Source of the DNA: Rufibacter glacialis
Lineage (GTDB): Bacteria; Bacteroidota; Bacteroidia; Cytophagales; Hymenobacteraceae
NCBI RefSeq assembly: GCF_008271745.1
Contig: NZ_VKKZ01000021.1
Coordinates: 248,001 to 312,000 of the forward strand
DNA: 64,000 nucleotides
Direction: 5' to 3'
The notes under the pieces were generated by a model. It did no database searches. It saw only the letters and a program-made list of their open reading frames with translations, and was not told the DNA's origin. Below, in pieces: positions 46,898-54,891 of the stretch (its first letter is position 1; every line of letters begins with the position of its first letter). Made by a program: the position numbers and the translations under genes.

Positions 46898-47341
46898 ATG
46901 AAAAAGACTTTTGTAAACATGTTCGCGGTTGCCGCCATGGTAGCAACATCGGCGTTGGCATCTTGCTCAGGCAGCTCTGAGACTACCACGGATACCACCT
47001 CTACTGATATGAGCACTGAAAGCGGCACTACCGGTACAACTTCCGGCACAACTGGTACCACTTCTGGAACTACCGGCACTACTGGAACTACTACCGGTAC
47101 CACTACTGGCACTACCTATAGCACCACTGGTACCACTACCGGTACAACTGGTACTACCACCGGTACCACTACTGGCACAACCACCGGTACTACCGGCACC
47201 ACTGGTACAACAACTGGTACCACTACTGGCACTACCACTGGTACTACTGGTACTACTACTGGAACAACCACCGGAACTACCACTGGTACCACTACCGGCA
47301 CCACCACTGGTACTACTACTGGCACCACTACTAGCCGTTAG
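46898..47341 (+). CDS. Thr/Gly-repeat (GTT/GTTT) lipoprotein
   Basis: 147 residues. A lipoprotein signal (MFAVAAMVATSALAS then C23) precedes a ~20-residue Ser/Thr-rich stretch and then about 100 residues made almost only of glycine and threonine, as GTT and GTTT units with a few S and Y substitutions, ending in TSR. The repeat DNA is a degenerate ACTACCGGT-type array (47023-47329) with mixed codons for Thr and Gly, so it is not a simple recent microsatellite. The minus-strand frame is open too but has no signal peptide, so the plus strand is the gene. The tail could be a flexible, heavily O-glycosylated stalk or an ordered repeat; function unknown. Confidence 0.8.
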   Translation: MKKTFVNMFAVAAMVATSALASCSGSSETTTDTTSTDMSTESGTTGTTSGTTGTTSGTTGTTGTTTGTTTGTTYSTTGTTTGTTGTTTGTTTGTTTGTTGTTGTTTGTTTGTTTGTTGTTTGTTTGTTTGTTTGTTTGTTTGTTTSR

Positions 47342-47378
47342 TAGTTGACCAAAACGCTTTTAGAAGCGTCTTGTATTG

Positions 47379-47419
47379 CAGAAAAGGCAAGGCCACATTG
47401 GTTTTGCCTTTTCTGTTTT
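47379..47419 (+). terminator. Rho-independent terminator after the Thr/Gly lipoprotein gene
   Basis: Twelve-base arms (47379-47390 and 47404-47415) perfect, followed by TTTTC. A smaller hairpin (ACGCTT/AAGCGT at 47354-47369) precedes it. Confidence 0.85.
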
Positions 47420-47441
47420 CTTTACCGTCAACCGTCATCCT

Positions 47442-48947
47442 ATGCATCTACTTAGCCAGTATCTGCATCGTGTGTTCTATACAGACACCCGGGCGCTTTC
47501 TTTTATGCGGGTGTGGGTGGCTAGTGTTCTTCTGTTAGACATTGGCATAAGGGCTTCTGATCTGGAGGCACATTATTCTAACATGGGCATTCTGCCCTTG
47601 CATGCGTTGCACGCCAACGCCTGGAACCAGTATTTCTTCTCTCTGCACGCCCTAAGCGGCATGTGGCAGTTTCAAGTGGTCCTCTTCGTGGTAGCAGGGG
47701 CGGCGGCAGTGTGCCTGCTGCTGGGGTACCATACCCGGTGGGCTACCTTCCTGTCATGGCTTCTGTTGCTTTCCCTGCAGAACCGTAACCCTCTCATCAC
47801 CCAGTCCGGTGACAGCCTCCTGCGGATGTTGCTTTTCTGGGGCATGTTCCTGCCCTGGCACCGCCACTACTCCTTAGATGCCCGCCGCTCCCTTACCTCA
47901 GAAACCTCTCCCCATTATCTGAGCGTGGCTTCTGCGGCGTATCTGCTGCAGGTGGCGTGGGTGTATGTATTCACCGCCCTGCTCAAAAGCGGCCCAGACT
48001 GGACCACCGACGGCACCGCCCTGTACTACGCCCTCAGCTTAGACCAGATCCTCATGCCGGGAGGCCGCATCCTGTACCAGTACCCGCTGTTGATGAAGCA
48101 ACTCACCCATGCTACCTATTTCCTGGAGCTGTGGCTGCCATTTATCTTGCTTATCCCTTGGAAGAATACCTGGTTCAGGATGATTTTCTTTGTGGCCATT
48201 GTGGGGCTGCACATTGGCATCAGCCTGACCTTGTTTGTGGGTTTGTTCTACCTGATCAGTATCTCAGCCGTGATTGGTTTGCTGCCCACTCCTGTTATGG
48301 ACACCGTTGACAAATACCTGCGCACTGGTTATGCCCGGTTGCACAAGCGTTGGGCCAAGGCGGGCAATGGGTGGCGGTCACCGGTAGACCTGCAGCTGCG
48401 CCTGCAGTGGAATACCCCCCGGGTGAAAAACTCTTTCCTGGGCAAGTACCTGCGGGAAGGGGTGGTGTTGGTGGCGCTGGTTTTAGCGCTTTGGTGGAAC
48501 CTGAGCACCTTGGGCAAACCCTATTTCCAGGTGCCCACCGGGGCCCACTGGGCGGTGATGATCCCCAGGCTAGACCAGAACTGGAGCATGTTTGCCCCTA
48601 ATGTTTTCAAAGACGATGGCTGGTACGTGCTGGAAGGCATCACCAACGGCAACCGCAAGGTTGATTTAAACCAGCAAGGAAAAGAACCGGACACCACCAA
48701 GCCGGCCTCGGTGATGAGCCTCTTCAAAAACGACCGCTGGCGCAAATATTCTGAGAATTACCTCTTTGGCCCCAATGCGTACATGCGCCCCTATTACTGC
48801 TTTTACCTGCTGCGCCGCTGGAACGAAGACCATCCCAAAGCCGAACAGATCAACGAGCTATCGGTGGTGTACATGAAGGAATTCTCGCTGCCCGACTACA
48901 AGACCGCGCCCATTCAGCGGGAAGTCCTCTGCCACTGCAAGCCTTAA
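47442..48947 (+). CDS. HTTM domain membrane protein (vitamin K gamma-carboxylase-like)
   Basis: 501 residues from the ATG at 47442. Four to eight helices form the HTTM (horizontally transferred transmembrane) domain with the expected H/R-rich loops: RNPLITQSGDSLLRMLLFWGMFLPWHRHYSL, the FTALLKSGPDW turn and a C-terminal soluble domain containing RWRKYSENYLFGPNAYMRP. It is related to vitamin K-dependent gamma-carboxylase, but bacterial members have unknown substrates. It lies 100 bases after the Thr/Gly lipoprotein gene, with a terminator between. Confidence 0.88.
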   Translation: MHLLSQYLHRVFYTDTRALSFMRVWVASVLLLDIGIRASDLEAHYSNMGILPLHALHANAWNQYFFSLHALSGMWQFQVVLFVVAGAAAVCLLLGYHTRWATFLSWLLLLSLQNRNPLITQSGDSLLRMLLFWGMFLPWHRHYSLDARRSLTSETSPHYLSVASAAYLLQVAWVYVFTALLKSGPDWTTDGTALYYALSLDQILMPGGRILYQYPLLMKQLTHATYFLELWLPFILLIPWKNTWFRMIFFVAIVGLHIGISLTLFVGLFYLISISAVIGLLPTPVMDTVDKYLRTGYARLHKRWAKAGNGWRSPVDLQLRLQWNTPRVKNSFLGKYLREGVVLVALVLALWWNLSTLGKPYFQVPTGAHWAVMIPRLDQNWSMFAPNVFKDDGWYVLEGITNGNRKVDLNQQGKEPDTTKPASVMSLFKNDRWRKYSENYLFGPNAYMRPYYCFYLLRRWNEDHPKAEQINELSVVYMKEFSLPDYKTAPIQREVLCHCKP

Positions 48948-48948
48948 G

Positions 48949-49092
48949 TTTAGACGCAAGATGTAAGACGCAAGACACAGGCTTCTCTCTTTCCCAGAGG
49001 AAAGTGGCACGTCCAAAGGCCCGACGCCTTGTAGCTGTCTTACGTCTTGCGTCCTAAATCTTGTGTCTTACGTCTTGTGTCCTGTGTCCCTG
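48949..49092. repeat. Mirrored degenerate repeats (TAAGACGCAAGAC type)
   Basis: The left arm (48949-48981) carries TTTAGACGCAAGATGTAAGACGCAAGAC-like units; the right arm (about 49037-49092) carries their reverse complement two or three times. TTTAG(G)ACGCAAGA(T/C)GTAAGAC pairs across a ~55-base centre. It is the same design as the spacer at 11101-11697 but with a different unit. Confidence 0.7.
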
Positions 49093-49155
49093 TCAACCCC
49101 AGTTTCGTATATAGGCTAGAAAACCGTTTTTCACTTTAACCAGAAGGGAGGAACC

Positions 49156-49332
49156 ATGCCACAAGGAGATAAATCGGCTTACACTGATAAACAGAAACGG
49201 CAGGCCGAACACATTGAAGAAAGCTACGAGAAATGCGGTCTTAGCGAGGAAGAAGCGGAGAAACGCGCCTGGGCCACCGTGAACAAGCAAGACGGCGGGG
49301 GCAAGAAAAGCGGTTCAGGCAGGAAAAAGTAA
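49156..49332 (+). CDS. Small cytosolic basic protein (58 residues)
   Basis: 58 residues starting MPQGDKSAYTDKQKRQAEHI, helical and charged, then a Gly/Ser/Lys-rich tail (GGGKKSGSGRKK). It belongs to a widespread family of small proteins with the AxxRAWATVNK motif (here EKRAWATVNKQDGGG), sometimes annotated as plasmid-stabilisation-like; no function is proven. Unusually for this phylum it has a good Shine-Dalgarno (GGGAGG, 6 bases before the ATG). A strong bidirectional terminator follows. Confidence 0.85.
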   Translation: MPQGDKSAYTDKQKRQAEHIEESYEKCGLSEEEAEKRAWATVNKQDGGGKKSGSGRKK

Positions 49333-49351
49333 TTTTGCCAACTAAGAGTAA

Positions 49352-49407
49352 TTCAAAAGCCATTTAGGGCCTACTTATTTGAAAGTAGCCCCTAAATGGC
49401 TTTTGAA
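49352..49407. terminator. Bidirectional terminator
   Basis: Eighteen-base perfect arms (49352-49369 and 49390-49407), extended by six more pairs after one mismatch, loop ATTTG. It ends both the 49156 gene and the convergent HTH gene at 49421. Confidence 0.9.
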
Positions 49408-49420
49408 CTACCAGCACCAA

Positions 49421-49627
49421 CTACTCTGCCACAAACTCCAGAATGTCGCCGGGTTGGCAGTCCAGCACCTGGCAGATGGCTTCCAGGGTGGAGAACCGGA
49501 TGGCTTTGGCCTTGCCCGTTTTCAACACTGATAGATTGGCAATGGTAATGCCCACCTTTTCAGACAATTCCGTTAATGACATTTTCCGGCGGGCCATCAT
49601 CACGTCAATATTCACAACAATAGGCAT
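49421..49627 (-). CDS. Small XRE/Cro-C1-type HTH regulator
   Basis: 68 residues, essentially one helix-turn-helix domain: MSLTELSEKVGITIANLSVLKTGKAKAIRFSTLEAICQVLDCQPGDILEF. The YozG-like type often pairs with a DUF2975 membrane protein. Here the start lies 5 bases after the DUF2975 stop codon, so the two form an operon. A palindrome-rich region upstream of the operon is a candidate operator. Confidence 0.92.
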   Translation of the reverse strand: MPIVVNIDVMMARRKMSLTELSEKVGITIANLSVLKTGKAKAIRFSTLEAICQVLDCQPGDILEFVAE

Positions 49628-49632
49628 ACAGG

Positions 49633-50247
49633 CTAAATAGTAAGTTGGTCTTGCTCCAGTAAACGGTTACCCTCTTTGAAGACTTCGGCCAGAATAAAGG
49701 CGGCCAGCATACAGAGCATAGGCGTCATCCTGTCCCTGGAATACCCTTCCATGAAAAACGACGTCACCCACTGCAGCAGCGATATCCCCAGACACATGAA
49801 CCCTATCTTCCGGAATGACTGTACATTGTTCCTCCGGAAGGTAGTGAGTTCTTGCACAGACTTTATCACTTTCAGAACTTCTTTGGTAATGAAAAACAGC
49901 AGCAGCAGAATGCCTGCGGTGTGCAAGTACAAAGAATACAAGGTTGACCTATCAACCTGCGGCAAGGGTATGTACCGCTGTTTCTGCCCAGCCTCCCCTG
50001 CCCCGGCGCTTTCCGTACTGGCAACAACCTCCTCCTCCCCGCCCTGGCGGATTTTTACTGTTTCCCCTTTTGAATTAATGAACACTAATTCCTGGGTTTG
50101 CATGTCTACCTTCACCTTTTTATATACTTCCGGGGTGATGTGCCAGTGGACAAAAACAAAGGTGAGGACAGCTAAGCCCAAGGCTAACAGGATGGCGAAA
50201 AAAGTCCCCAGAGCGGTGGCGACGGTTAAGAGAGAGTTATTTTTCAT
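49633..50247 (-). CDS. DUF2975 domain-containing membrane protein
   Basis: 204 residues from the ATG at 50247 (a GTG at 50265 would add six). One membrane helix near the N-terminus, a soluble loop of ~80 residues with a KVKVDMQTQELVFINSKGE stretch, and three further helices, the layout of DUF2975. It is first in the operon with the small HTH regulator. Such pairs are thought to sense something at the membrane and signal to the regulator; that is inference here. Confidence 0.88.
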   Translation of the reverse strand: MKNNSLLTVATALGTFFAILLALGLAVLTFVFVHWHITPEVYKKVKVDMQTQELVFINSKGETVKIRQGGEEEVVASTESAGAGEAGQKQRYIPLPQVDRSTLYSLYLHTAGILLLLFFITKEVLKVIKSVQELTTFRRNNVQSFRKIGFMCLGISLLQWVTSFFMEGYSRDRMTPMLCMLAAFILAEVFKEGNRLLEQDQLTI

Positions 50248-50288
50248 TATTTGGCTAGTTTGCACATGCCAAAGGAATTAAAAATAAA

Positions 50289-50333
50289 ATTGATTAACAA
50301 TAGTTTTTTATCGTTAATCAATAATTAATTATT
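50289..50333. promoter_or_regulatory. Candidate operator for the DUF2975-HTH operon
   Basis: Ten-base arms ATTGATTAAC (50289-50298) and complement (50313-50322), spaced by 14, overlap a 14-base palindrome AATAATTAATTATT (50320-50333). It sits 42-86 bases upstream of the DUF2975 ATG in a very AT-rich stretch. Confidence 0.5.
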
Positions 50334-50370
50334 GAATGCCACGTAACAAAGCTTTCTCAAGAAGCAAAAT

Positions 50371-50414
50371 AAGCCTCTTAGGCCTGATTTTGCTAAAGGA
50401 GGCCTAAGAGGCTT
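50371..50414 (-). terminator. Hairpin terminator after the 50437 gene
   Basis: Perfect 14-base arms (50371-50384 and 50401-50414) with a 16-base loop. On the minus strand it is followed by a T-rich TTATTTTG run, 23 bases beyond the stop. Confidence 0.85.
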
Positions 50415-50436
50415 TACAGCCTAAACTAAAAGGCAT

Positions 50437-50940
50437 CTATACCTTCACCTTGCGCAGCCATCTGGCTACGCCGCCGGCTACCACCCCGGCAAAGAGATAA
50501 TAGCCAATGGTAAGGGCCTGGGTTTGTCTGGTCCGGGCGCTGGGCGCAACACCTAACCCCATGGGGCCTGGCAAGACCACACCGCCTACCCCGGCGGCGG
50601 CGCCTAAGATAGTGGCGCGCCAAAGAGCTTTTTTACCAGCGCCTGTTAAGCTATAGTACAGGCTATTAGACACGATATCGCCTACCAGAGACCAGGTGTG
50701 TAACCTATCAGCCTCAGGGGGTGTTTGCCCCGCAAAGTGCAGTCCTTTGGCAATGGCCCGCATGCCTAAAATATCCATGCGCGGGGCATTAGGATAGAAC
50801 CTGCGCACGCTTTCATGCACCAGGGTCACCGCCAAAGCCCCGGCCAATCCGCTAAGGCCCGCTCTGAGCCACTTGTTCAGGCGTTTCTTTGAAGGCTTTC
50901 TAGTCGTTTTATCTCTCTTTTTAATGTTCTTAGATTCCAT
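50437..50940 (-). CDS. Membrane protein of unknown function
   Basis: 167 residues: a Lys/Arg-rich N-terminus (KKRDKTTRKPSKKRLNKWLR), a membrane helix (LSGLAGALAVTLVHESV), a middle amphipathic region with a conserved-looking SNSLYYSLTGAGKKALWRATILGAAAGVGGVVLPGPMGL, and a final helix before a basic tail. It has 3-4 predicted helices with glycine-rich packing. I do not recognise a family. It is a single-gene unit closed by a terminator. Confidence 0.7.
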   Translation of the reverse strand: MESKNIKKRDKTTRKPSKKRLNKWLRAGLSGLAGALAVTLVHESVRRFYPNAPRMDILGMRAIAKGLHFAGQTPPEADRLHTWSLVGDIVSNSLYYSLTGAGKKALWRATILGAAAGVGGVVLPGPMGLGVAPSARTRQTQALTIGYYLFAGVVAGGVARWLRKVKV

Positions 50941-51113
50941 GTTTCTGGGGGTTTAACGTATTCCCGGGGCCACTGCCGCCACCGTCTTACCTGTTATAAA
51001 CCCTTTTTCTGGAGGTAAGGTTACCCAAGCCCCGGGCATTGCGGCTAGGCAACGGCCTGTTTACGTTGCAGTTTGGCTAAAACAGCCCTAAAACCAGACT
51101 GAATCTTTTTCCC

Positions 51114-51121
51114 TATCTTTG
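51114..51121 (+). promoter_or_regulatory. -7 element (TATCTTTG) for rhlE
   Basis: TATCTTTG fits TAnnTTTG and ends 77 bases before the ATG at 51199, implying a ~70-base 5' leader. Confidence 0.5.
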
Positions 51122-51198
51122 TGTCTTACAGAGATAGGCATCCATTGCCGCCTCTTATTTTTCATGCTTGGCCACATGTACGGCCGTTATCCTTCAGA

Positions 51199-52563
51199 AT
51201 GACTTTTTCAGAACTACAACTTATAGAACCTCTGCTGCAGGCTCTGCACGAAGAGGGTTACACCACCCCCACCCCCATCCAGGAACAAGCCATCCCGCCC
51301 GTTTTGAACGGCGATGACCTATTAGGTTGTGCCCAGACCGGAACCGGTAAAACCGCCGCGTTCAGCTTGCCGCTGTTGCACCGCCTGCACGAGGCGGGTC
51401 CGGCCCACCCGGCCAAAGCCATCAGAGCCCTCATCCTGACCCCTACCCGCGAGTTGGCCTTGCAGATTGGCGACAGCATCAAAGCCTACGGCCGCCATAC
51501 CAAGATAAAATACACCGTGGTGTTTGGCGGCGTGGGCCAGGTACCGCAGGTAGAGCAGATCAAACGCGGCGTAGACATTGTGGTGGCTACCCCGGGCCGT
51601 CTGCTGGATTTGATGAACCAAGGACTGCTTTCACTCAAGCACATTGAAACTTTCATTCTGGATGAGGCCGACCGGATGCTGGACATGGGCTTTATCCATG
51701 ACGTGCGCAAGGTGATCGCCCAGATTCCCACCAACCGCCAGACGCTCCTTTTCTCGGCCACCATGCCGCAGGAGATCCAGAAGCTGTCGGCCAGCATTCT
51801 GCGCGACCCGGTGTATGTGGAAGTAACGCCGGTTTCCAGCACCGTGGAGAAAATCACCCAGAAAGTGTTCTTTGTGGACAAGACCACAAAACGCGCTCTC
51901 TTAAAGCATCTTTTACAAGGCGAAGAGATTCAGCGCGCCTTGATTTTCTCCCGCACCAAGCACGGGGCAGACCGCATTGCCAAAGAGCTTTCCAAAGCCG
52001 GCATCTCGGCGCAGTCTATCCACGGTGACAAAGCCCAGAGCTCCCGCGTGAAGGCCCTGACCCAATTCAAGAACAATGAGCTGAAGGCCCTGGTAGCTAC
52101 TGACATTGCCGCCCGCGGGATTGACGTAGATGACCTGACCCACGTCATCAACGTGGATTTGCCAAACGAGCCTGAAACCTACGTGCACCGCATTGGCCGT
52201 ACCGGCCGCGCCGGCGCAGAAGGAATGGCCCTTTCTTTCTGTGATGACACCGAACTGCCGTACCTGCGCGACATTGAGAAACTCACCAAGCAGAATATTC
52301 CGGTAGAGGAAGACCAGCCCTTCCACGCCGACTACACCAAGCTGCCCTTGAGCGGTGGCAAAGCAACAGACAAGATAGCCCGCAAAAACAGTGGCGGCGG
52401 CAACCCAGGCCAAAACCGTGGCCCTAGAAGCGGCGGACAAGGCGGTCGGAGACCCGACCAGCGGCAGGGCGCCAGCCAGAGCGGTGGCCGCCGGCCAGAC
52501 CAACGCCAAGGCAGTGGCCAGGGCAGCGGTAGCAAGCCTTCTGGCAACAGAGGCCCCAGATAA
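51199..52563 (+). CDS. rhlE: DEAD-box RNA helicase, RhlE type
   Basis: 454 residues from the ATG at 51199 ([33 protein letters not shown]). Complete DEAD-box core: Q motif, [12 protein letters not shown] in [16 protein letters not shown], and [12 protein letters not shown] plus [10 protein letters not shown]. The C-terminal tail is Gly/Ser/Gln/Arg-rich (RRPDQRQG repeats) and should bind RNA. An in-frame GTG at 51121 lies on the promoter element and is not the start. A very long palindrome follows. Confidence 0.93.
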   Translation: MTFSELQLIEPLLQALHEEGYTTPTPIQEQAIPPVLNGDDLLGCAQTGTGKTAAFSLPLLHRLHEAGPAHPAKAIRALILTPTRELALQIGDSIKAYGRHTKIKYTVVFGGVGQVPQVEQIKRGVDIVVATPGRLLDLMNQGLLSLKHIETFILDEADRMLDMGFIHDVRKVIAQIPTNRQTLLFSATMPQEIQKLSASILRDPVYVEVTPVSSTVEKITQKVFFVDKTTKRALLKHLLQGEEIQRALIFSRTKHGADRIAKELSKAGISAQSIHGDKAQSSRVKALTQFKNNELKALVATDIAARGIDVDDLTHVINVDLPNEPETYVHRIGRTGRAGAEGMALSFCDDTELPYLRDIEKLTKQNIPVEEDQPFHADYTKLPLSGGKATDKIARKNSGGGNPGQNRGPRSGGQGGRRPDQRQGASQSGGRRPDQRQGSGQGSGSKPSGNRGPR

Positions 52564-52572
52564 GAGTTCAGA

Positions 52573-52634
52573 ACCCCGCTATAACAGAAAAGCCGGACAC
52601 TTTAAAGTGTCCGGCTTTTCTGTTATAGCGGGGT
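52573..52634. terminator. 62-base perfect palindrome / terminator after rhlE
   Basis: Two 31-base arms, 52573-52603 and 52604-52634, are exact reverse complements with no spacer. The inner part is GC-rich flanked by AAAAG/CTTTT. It is a very strong terminator hairpin ten bases after the rhlE stop. Confidence 0.9.
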
Positions 52635-52729
52635 CAGTTCTTGCAGTCTAGATAGAGGCGCTTGTTCCCGGTGGCTACCTCTGAGCTGGTTCTGGCGCAT
52701 AGGCGCCACCTACTCAAAGAACACCAGCC

Positions 52730-52789
52730 AGGAAACCTGCTTCCTTTTTCTGCCATTGCTGTTCCCGCAATGGGGTCAACAGGTTTCCT
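52730..52789 (-). terminator. Nested inverted repeat near the 52795 gene end
   Basis: Outer arms AGGAAACCTG (52730-52739) and complement (52780-52789), inner arms CCATTGC/GCAATGG. It lies just after the stop of the minus-strand gene at 52795; a terminator or cruciform role is inference. Confidence 0.45.
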
Positions 52790-52794
52790 AAGAA

Positions 52795-53181
52795 TTAGGA
52801 ATTATGCTGGGCAGAACCCGTGGTAGCTTTCGCTTTTTTATTTGATTTGAAGCCAGAGCCAGATTTAGTTTGCCCAATCCATCCTTGGTTGCTGGCTACC
52901 CAGTAAGAAGCACCTAACAAAGCAGCGCCACCCAGTACTTTCTGCGTAGTGCTCATGCTGTTGTATGAACGGGAGCAGGTAGCACCAAAATCTTTCACCG
53001 CTTGCGGCAACTGGATGTTCTTCACGGCATCTGGCACTTGAATATTACCCAAAGTGCTGGTCAGGTTGTCCAACATTCCGCCTTTGCCAGCGTCTTGTCC
53101 CTGACGGCCAGATTGAGAGTTAGCTGAATCTTGTGAGTAAGAAGTAGCATCTTGTGGCGAGTGGTTTGCTTGATTTTCCAT
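52795..53181 (-). CDS. Small protein with C-terminal membrane helix, function unknown
   Basis: 128 residues from the ATG at 53181 (MENQANHSPQDATSYSQDSANSQSG). A Gln/Ser/Asp-rich N-terminal half contains two similar 10-residue segments (TSTLGNIQVPDAVKNIQLPQAVKDF), followed by one helix (LGGAALLGASYWVAS) and a Lys-rich tail. The gene is read into by no neighbour and has an AT-rich upstream region. No recognised domain. Confidence 0.65.
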   Translation of the reverse strand: MENQANHSPQDATSYSQDSANSQSGRQGQDAGKGGMLDNLTSTLGNIQVPDAVKNIQLPQAVKDFGATCSRSYNSMSTTQKVLGGAALLGASYWVASNQGWIGQTKSGSGFKSNKKAKATTGSAQHNS

Positions 53182-53459
53182 AGTTGTGAATTTTATTTTT
53201 TTCATATCGTTTTACCTTAAAGCTTTCTGCTCCAGGCGCCGTCTTCATAGATCGGCGAATCCATTTTATCGAAATTGCGCCCGAATAGTTTCGTTCTCAT
53301 CTGACTTTTCTACTATTTTTTTAATTCCCTCCAGATTAGCCTCGTTTAAACCCCATACGTATAAATATGGTGCCCCTCCTATATAGAAACTCTTTTTTCG
53401 GTTAGAAAGATATCCCCCAGCATAGACTTTCAGTTTCGCCTATATTTTTTATTTTATAT

Positions 53460-54620
53460 ATGCCTATGCCTCCTCCTGTTTCTCCTCTTCCTACTCCACC
53501 AGATCCACTGCAGGTATTTGTGCGCAAGGCATTAGTAGTGGCGCTGCTGGTAGTGTTGCTCTTTGTGGCGTACACGGTCATCAGGATGGCCTTTGAGGTC
53601 TTCTTGGTCTTCTTTGCCGCGGTTCTGTTTGGTATTCTCCTGCACGGCAGCAGTAGTTTCCTGCAGCGGCACCTCAAATTCTCTTACAAATGGTCGTTGG
53701 CCACGGTGTGCCTGCTACTGCTGGCCCTGCTGGTAGGGTTCCTGATGTACCTGGGCCCTACTCTCTCCAAACAAGGCCAGGAACTGCAGCAGCAATGGCC
53801 GGCCATACAGGAACGGCTAAAGGGATTGGTGCTGTCTTTGCCTTACGGCGAGCAAATGTTACAACAGATTCCGCCACCAGAGAAATGGCTACAGGGGCAG
53901 GGAGGATCTGTCATGAAAAACACCTTCTCAGTGCTCTACAGCACGTTTGGGGTGCTGGCCAATATCCTGATTGTGCTGGTGATCGGGATTTACCTGGCCA
54001 TCTTGCCGCAGGAAACGACCAACGGACTGGTCCGGCTGATGCCCAAGCCGCGGCGGGCCCGTACCCGGGAAGTCATCCATGTGTTGCGGTACACCTTATG
54101 GGGCTGGATGAAAGGCACGTTACTGGCCATGGCCGTGATAGGGACGCTCACCACCCTTGGCTTGTGGATCATGGGGGTGTCGTTGCCCCTGTTATTAGGC
54201 GTATTCGCTGGCCTCATGGAGTTTATTCCTAACATAGGACCCTTCATTGCCGGTTTACCCGCCGTGGCCCTGGCCCTGGTGCAGGACCCCAACATGGCTT
54301 TTTATGTGGCGCTGTTCTTTATAGGGCTCCAAAGCCTGGAAGGCTATATTCTCACGCCCCTGGTGCAGAAAAGCATAATTGACCTTCCTCCTATCCTAAC
54401 CATTGTAGGCCAACTGGTGCTGGGTTTGGTGGCTGGTTTCTGGGGACTGCTGCTGGCTGTGCCCATGGTGGCCGTGATCATGGTGCTGGTGAAAATGCTG
54501 TATATTGAAGATGTGCTGGGCGACCATGGCGTGGAGGTAAAAGGTGAAGACGACGCCATTGCCCGGGAGGAAAGCCGGTCCCTCAATGACGAGCAGATGC
54601 CCCTGGAATCAGGCAACTGA
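53460..54620 (+). CDS. AI-2E family transporter (PF01594)
   Basis: 386 residues with about eight membrane helices and a Pro-rich cytosolic start. The family motif FIPNIGPFIAGLPA (PxxGP) lies near residue 260, followed by the SIIDLPPILTIVGQLVLGLVAGFWGLLLAVPMVAV stretch. Such permeases were named for AI-2 export but several are Na+/H+ antiporters, so the substrate is open. A short C-terminal acidic tail follows. Confidence 0.9.
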   Translation: MPMPPPVSPLPTPPDPLQVFVRKALVVALLVVLLFVAYTVIRMAFEVFLVFFAAVLFGILLHGSSSFLQRHLKFSYKWSLATVCLLLLALLVGFLMYLGPTLSKQGQELQQQWPAIQERLKGLVLSLPYGEQMLQQIPPPEKWLQGQGGSVMKNTFSVLYSTFGVLANILIVLVIGIYLAILPQETTNGLVRLMPKPRRARTREVIHVLRYTLWGWMKGTLLAMAVIGTLTTLGLWIMGVSLPLLLGVFAGLMEFIPNIGPFIAGLPAVALALVQDPNMAFYVALFFIGLQSLEGYILTPLVQKSIIDLPPILTIVGQLVLGLVAGFWGLLLAVPMVAVIMVLVKMLYIEDVLGDHGVEVKGEDDAIAREESRSLNDEQMPLESGN

Positions 54621-54642
54621 GGCTCTCCCCCTTCTGGTTTAG

Positions 54643-54663
54643 GGCCTTTTATTGAAAAAGGCC
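54643..54663 (+). terminator. Hairpin terminator after the AI-2E gene
   Basis: GGCCTTTT (54643-54650) and AAAAGGCC (54656-54663) around five bases, 22 bases after the stop. Confidence 0.65.
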
Positions 54664-54891
54664 TGAAAAAGAGACGCTGGCCTGGCTGCCTGAAGGAAGT
54701 GCCGGGCGCAGAAAACCTTTTCCCTTTCCCCAAATCACGGGGCACCAAATATCGGGCTTCTTCCTTTCTGGCGGCCCATCTGCCAGGGAAGTCGGTAAGG
54801 CGTTGTAAGAATCTGCCCCTTCTACCGACTCATGAACTATATATGCCGGAAGCCAGTATATTTACTCTTCTGCCCATACCTTCACTACCTT

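Noticed and set aside
46882-47328. Val/Pro-rich reading frame opposite the Thr/Gly lipoprotein gene
   Set aside because: It is the antisense of the repeat; it lacks a signal peptide and non-repeat domain, while the plus strand has a lipoprotein signal.
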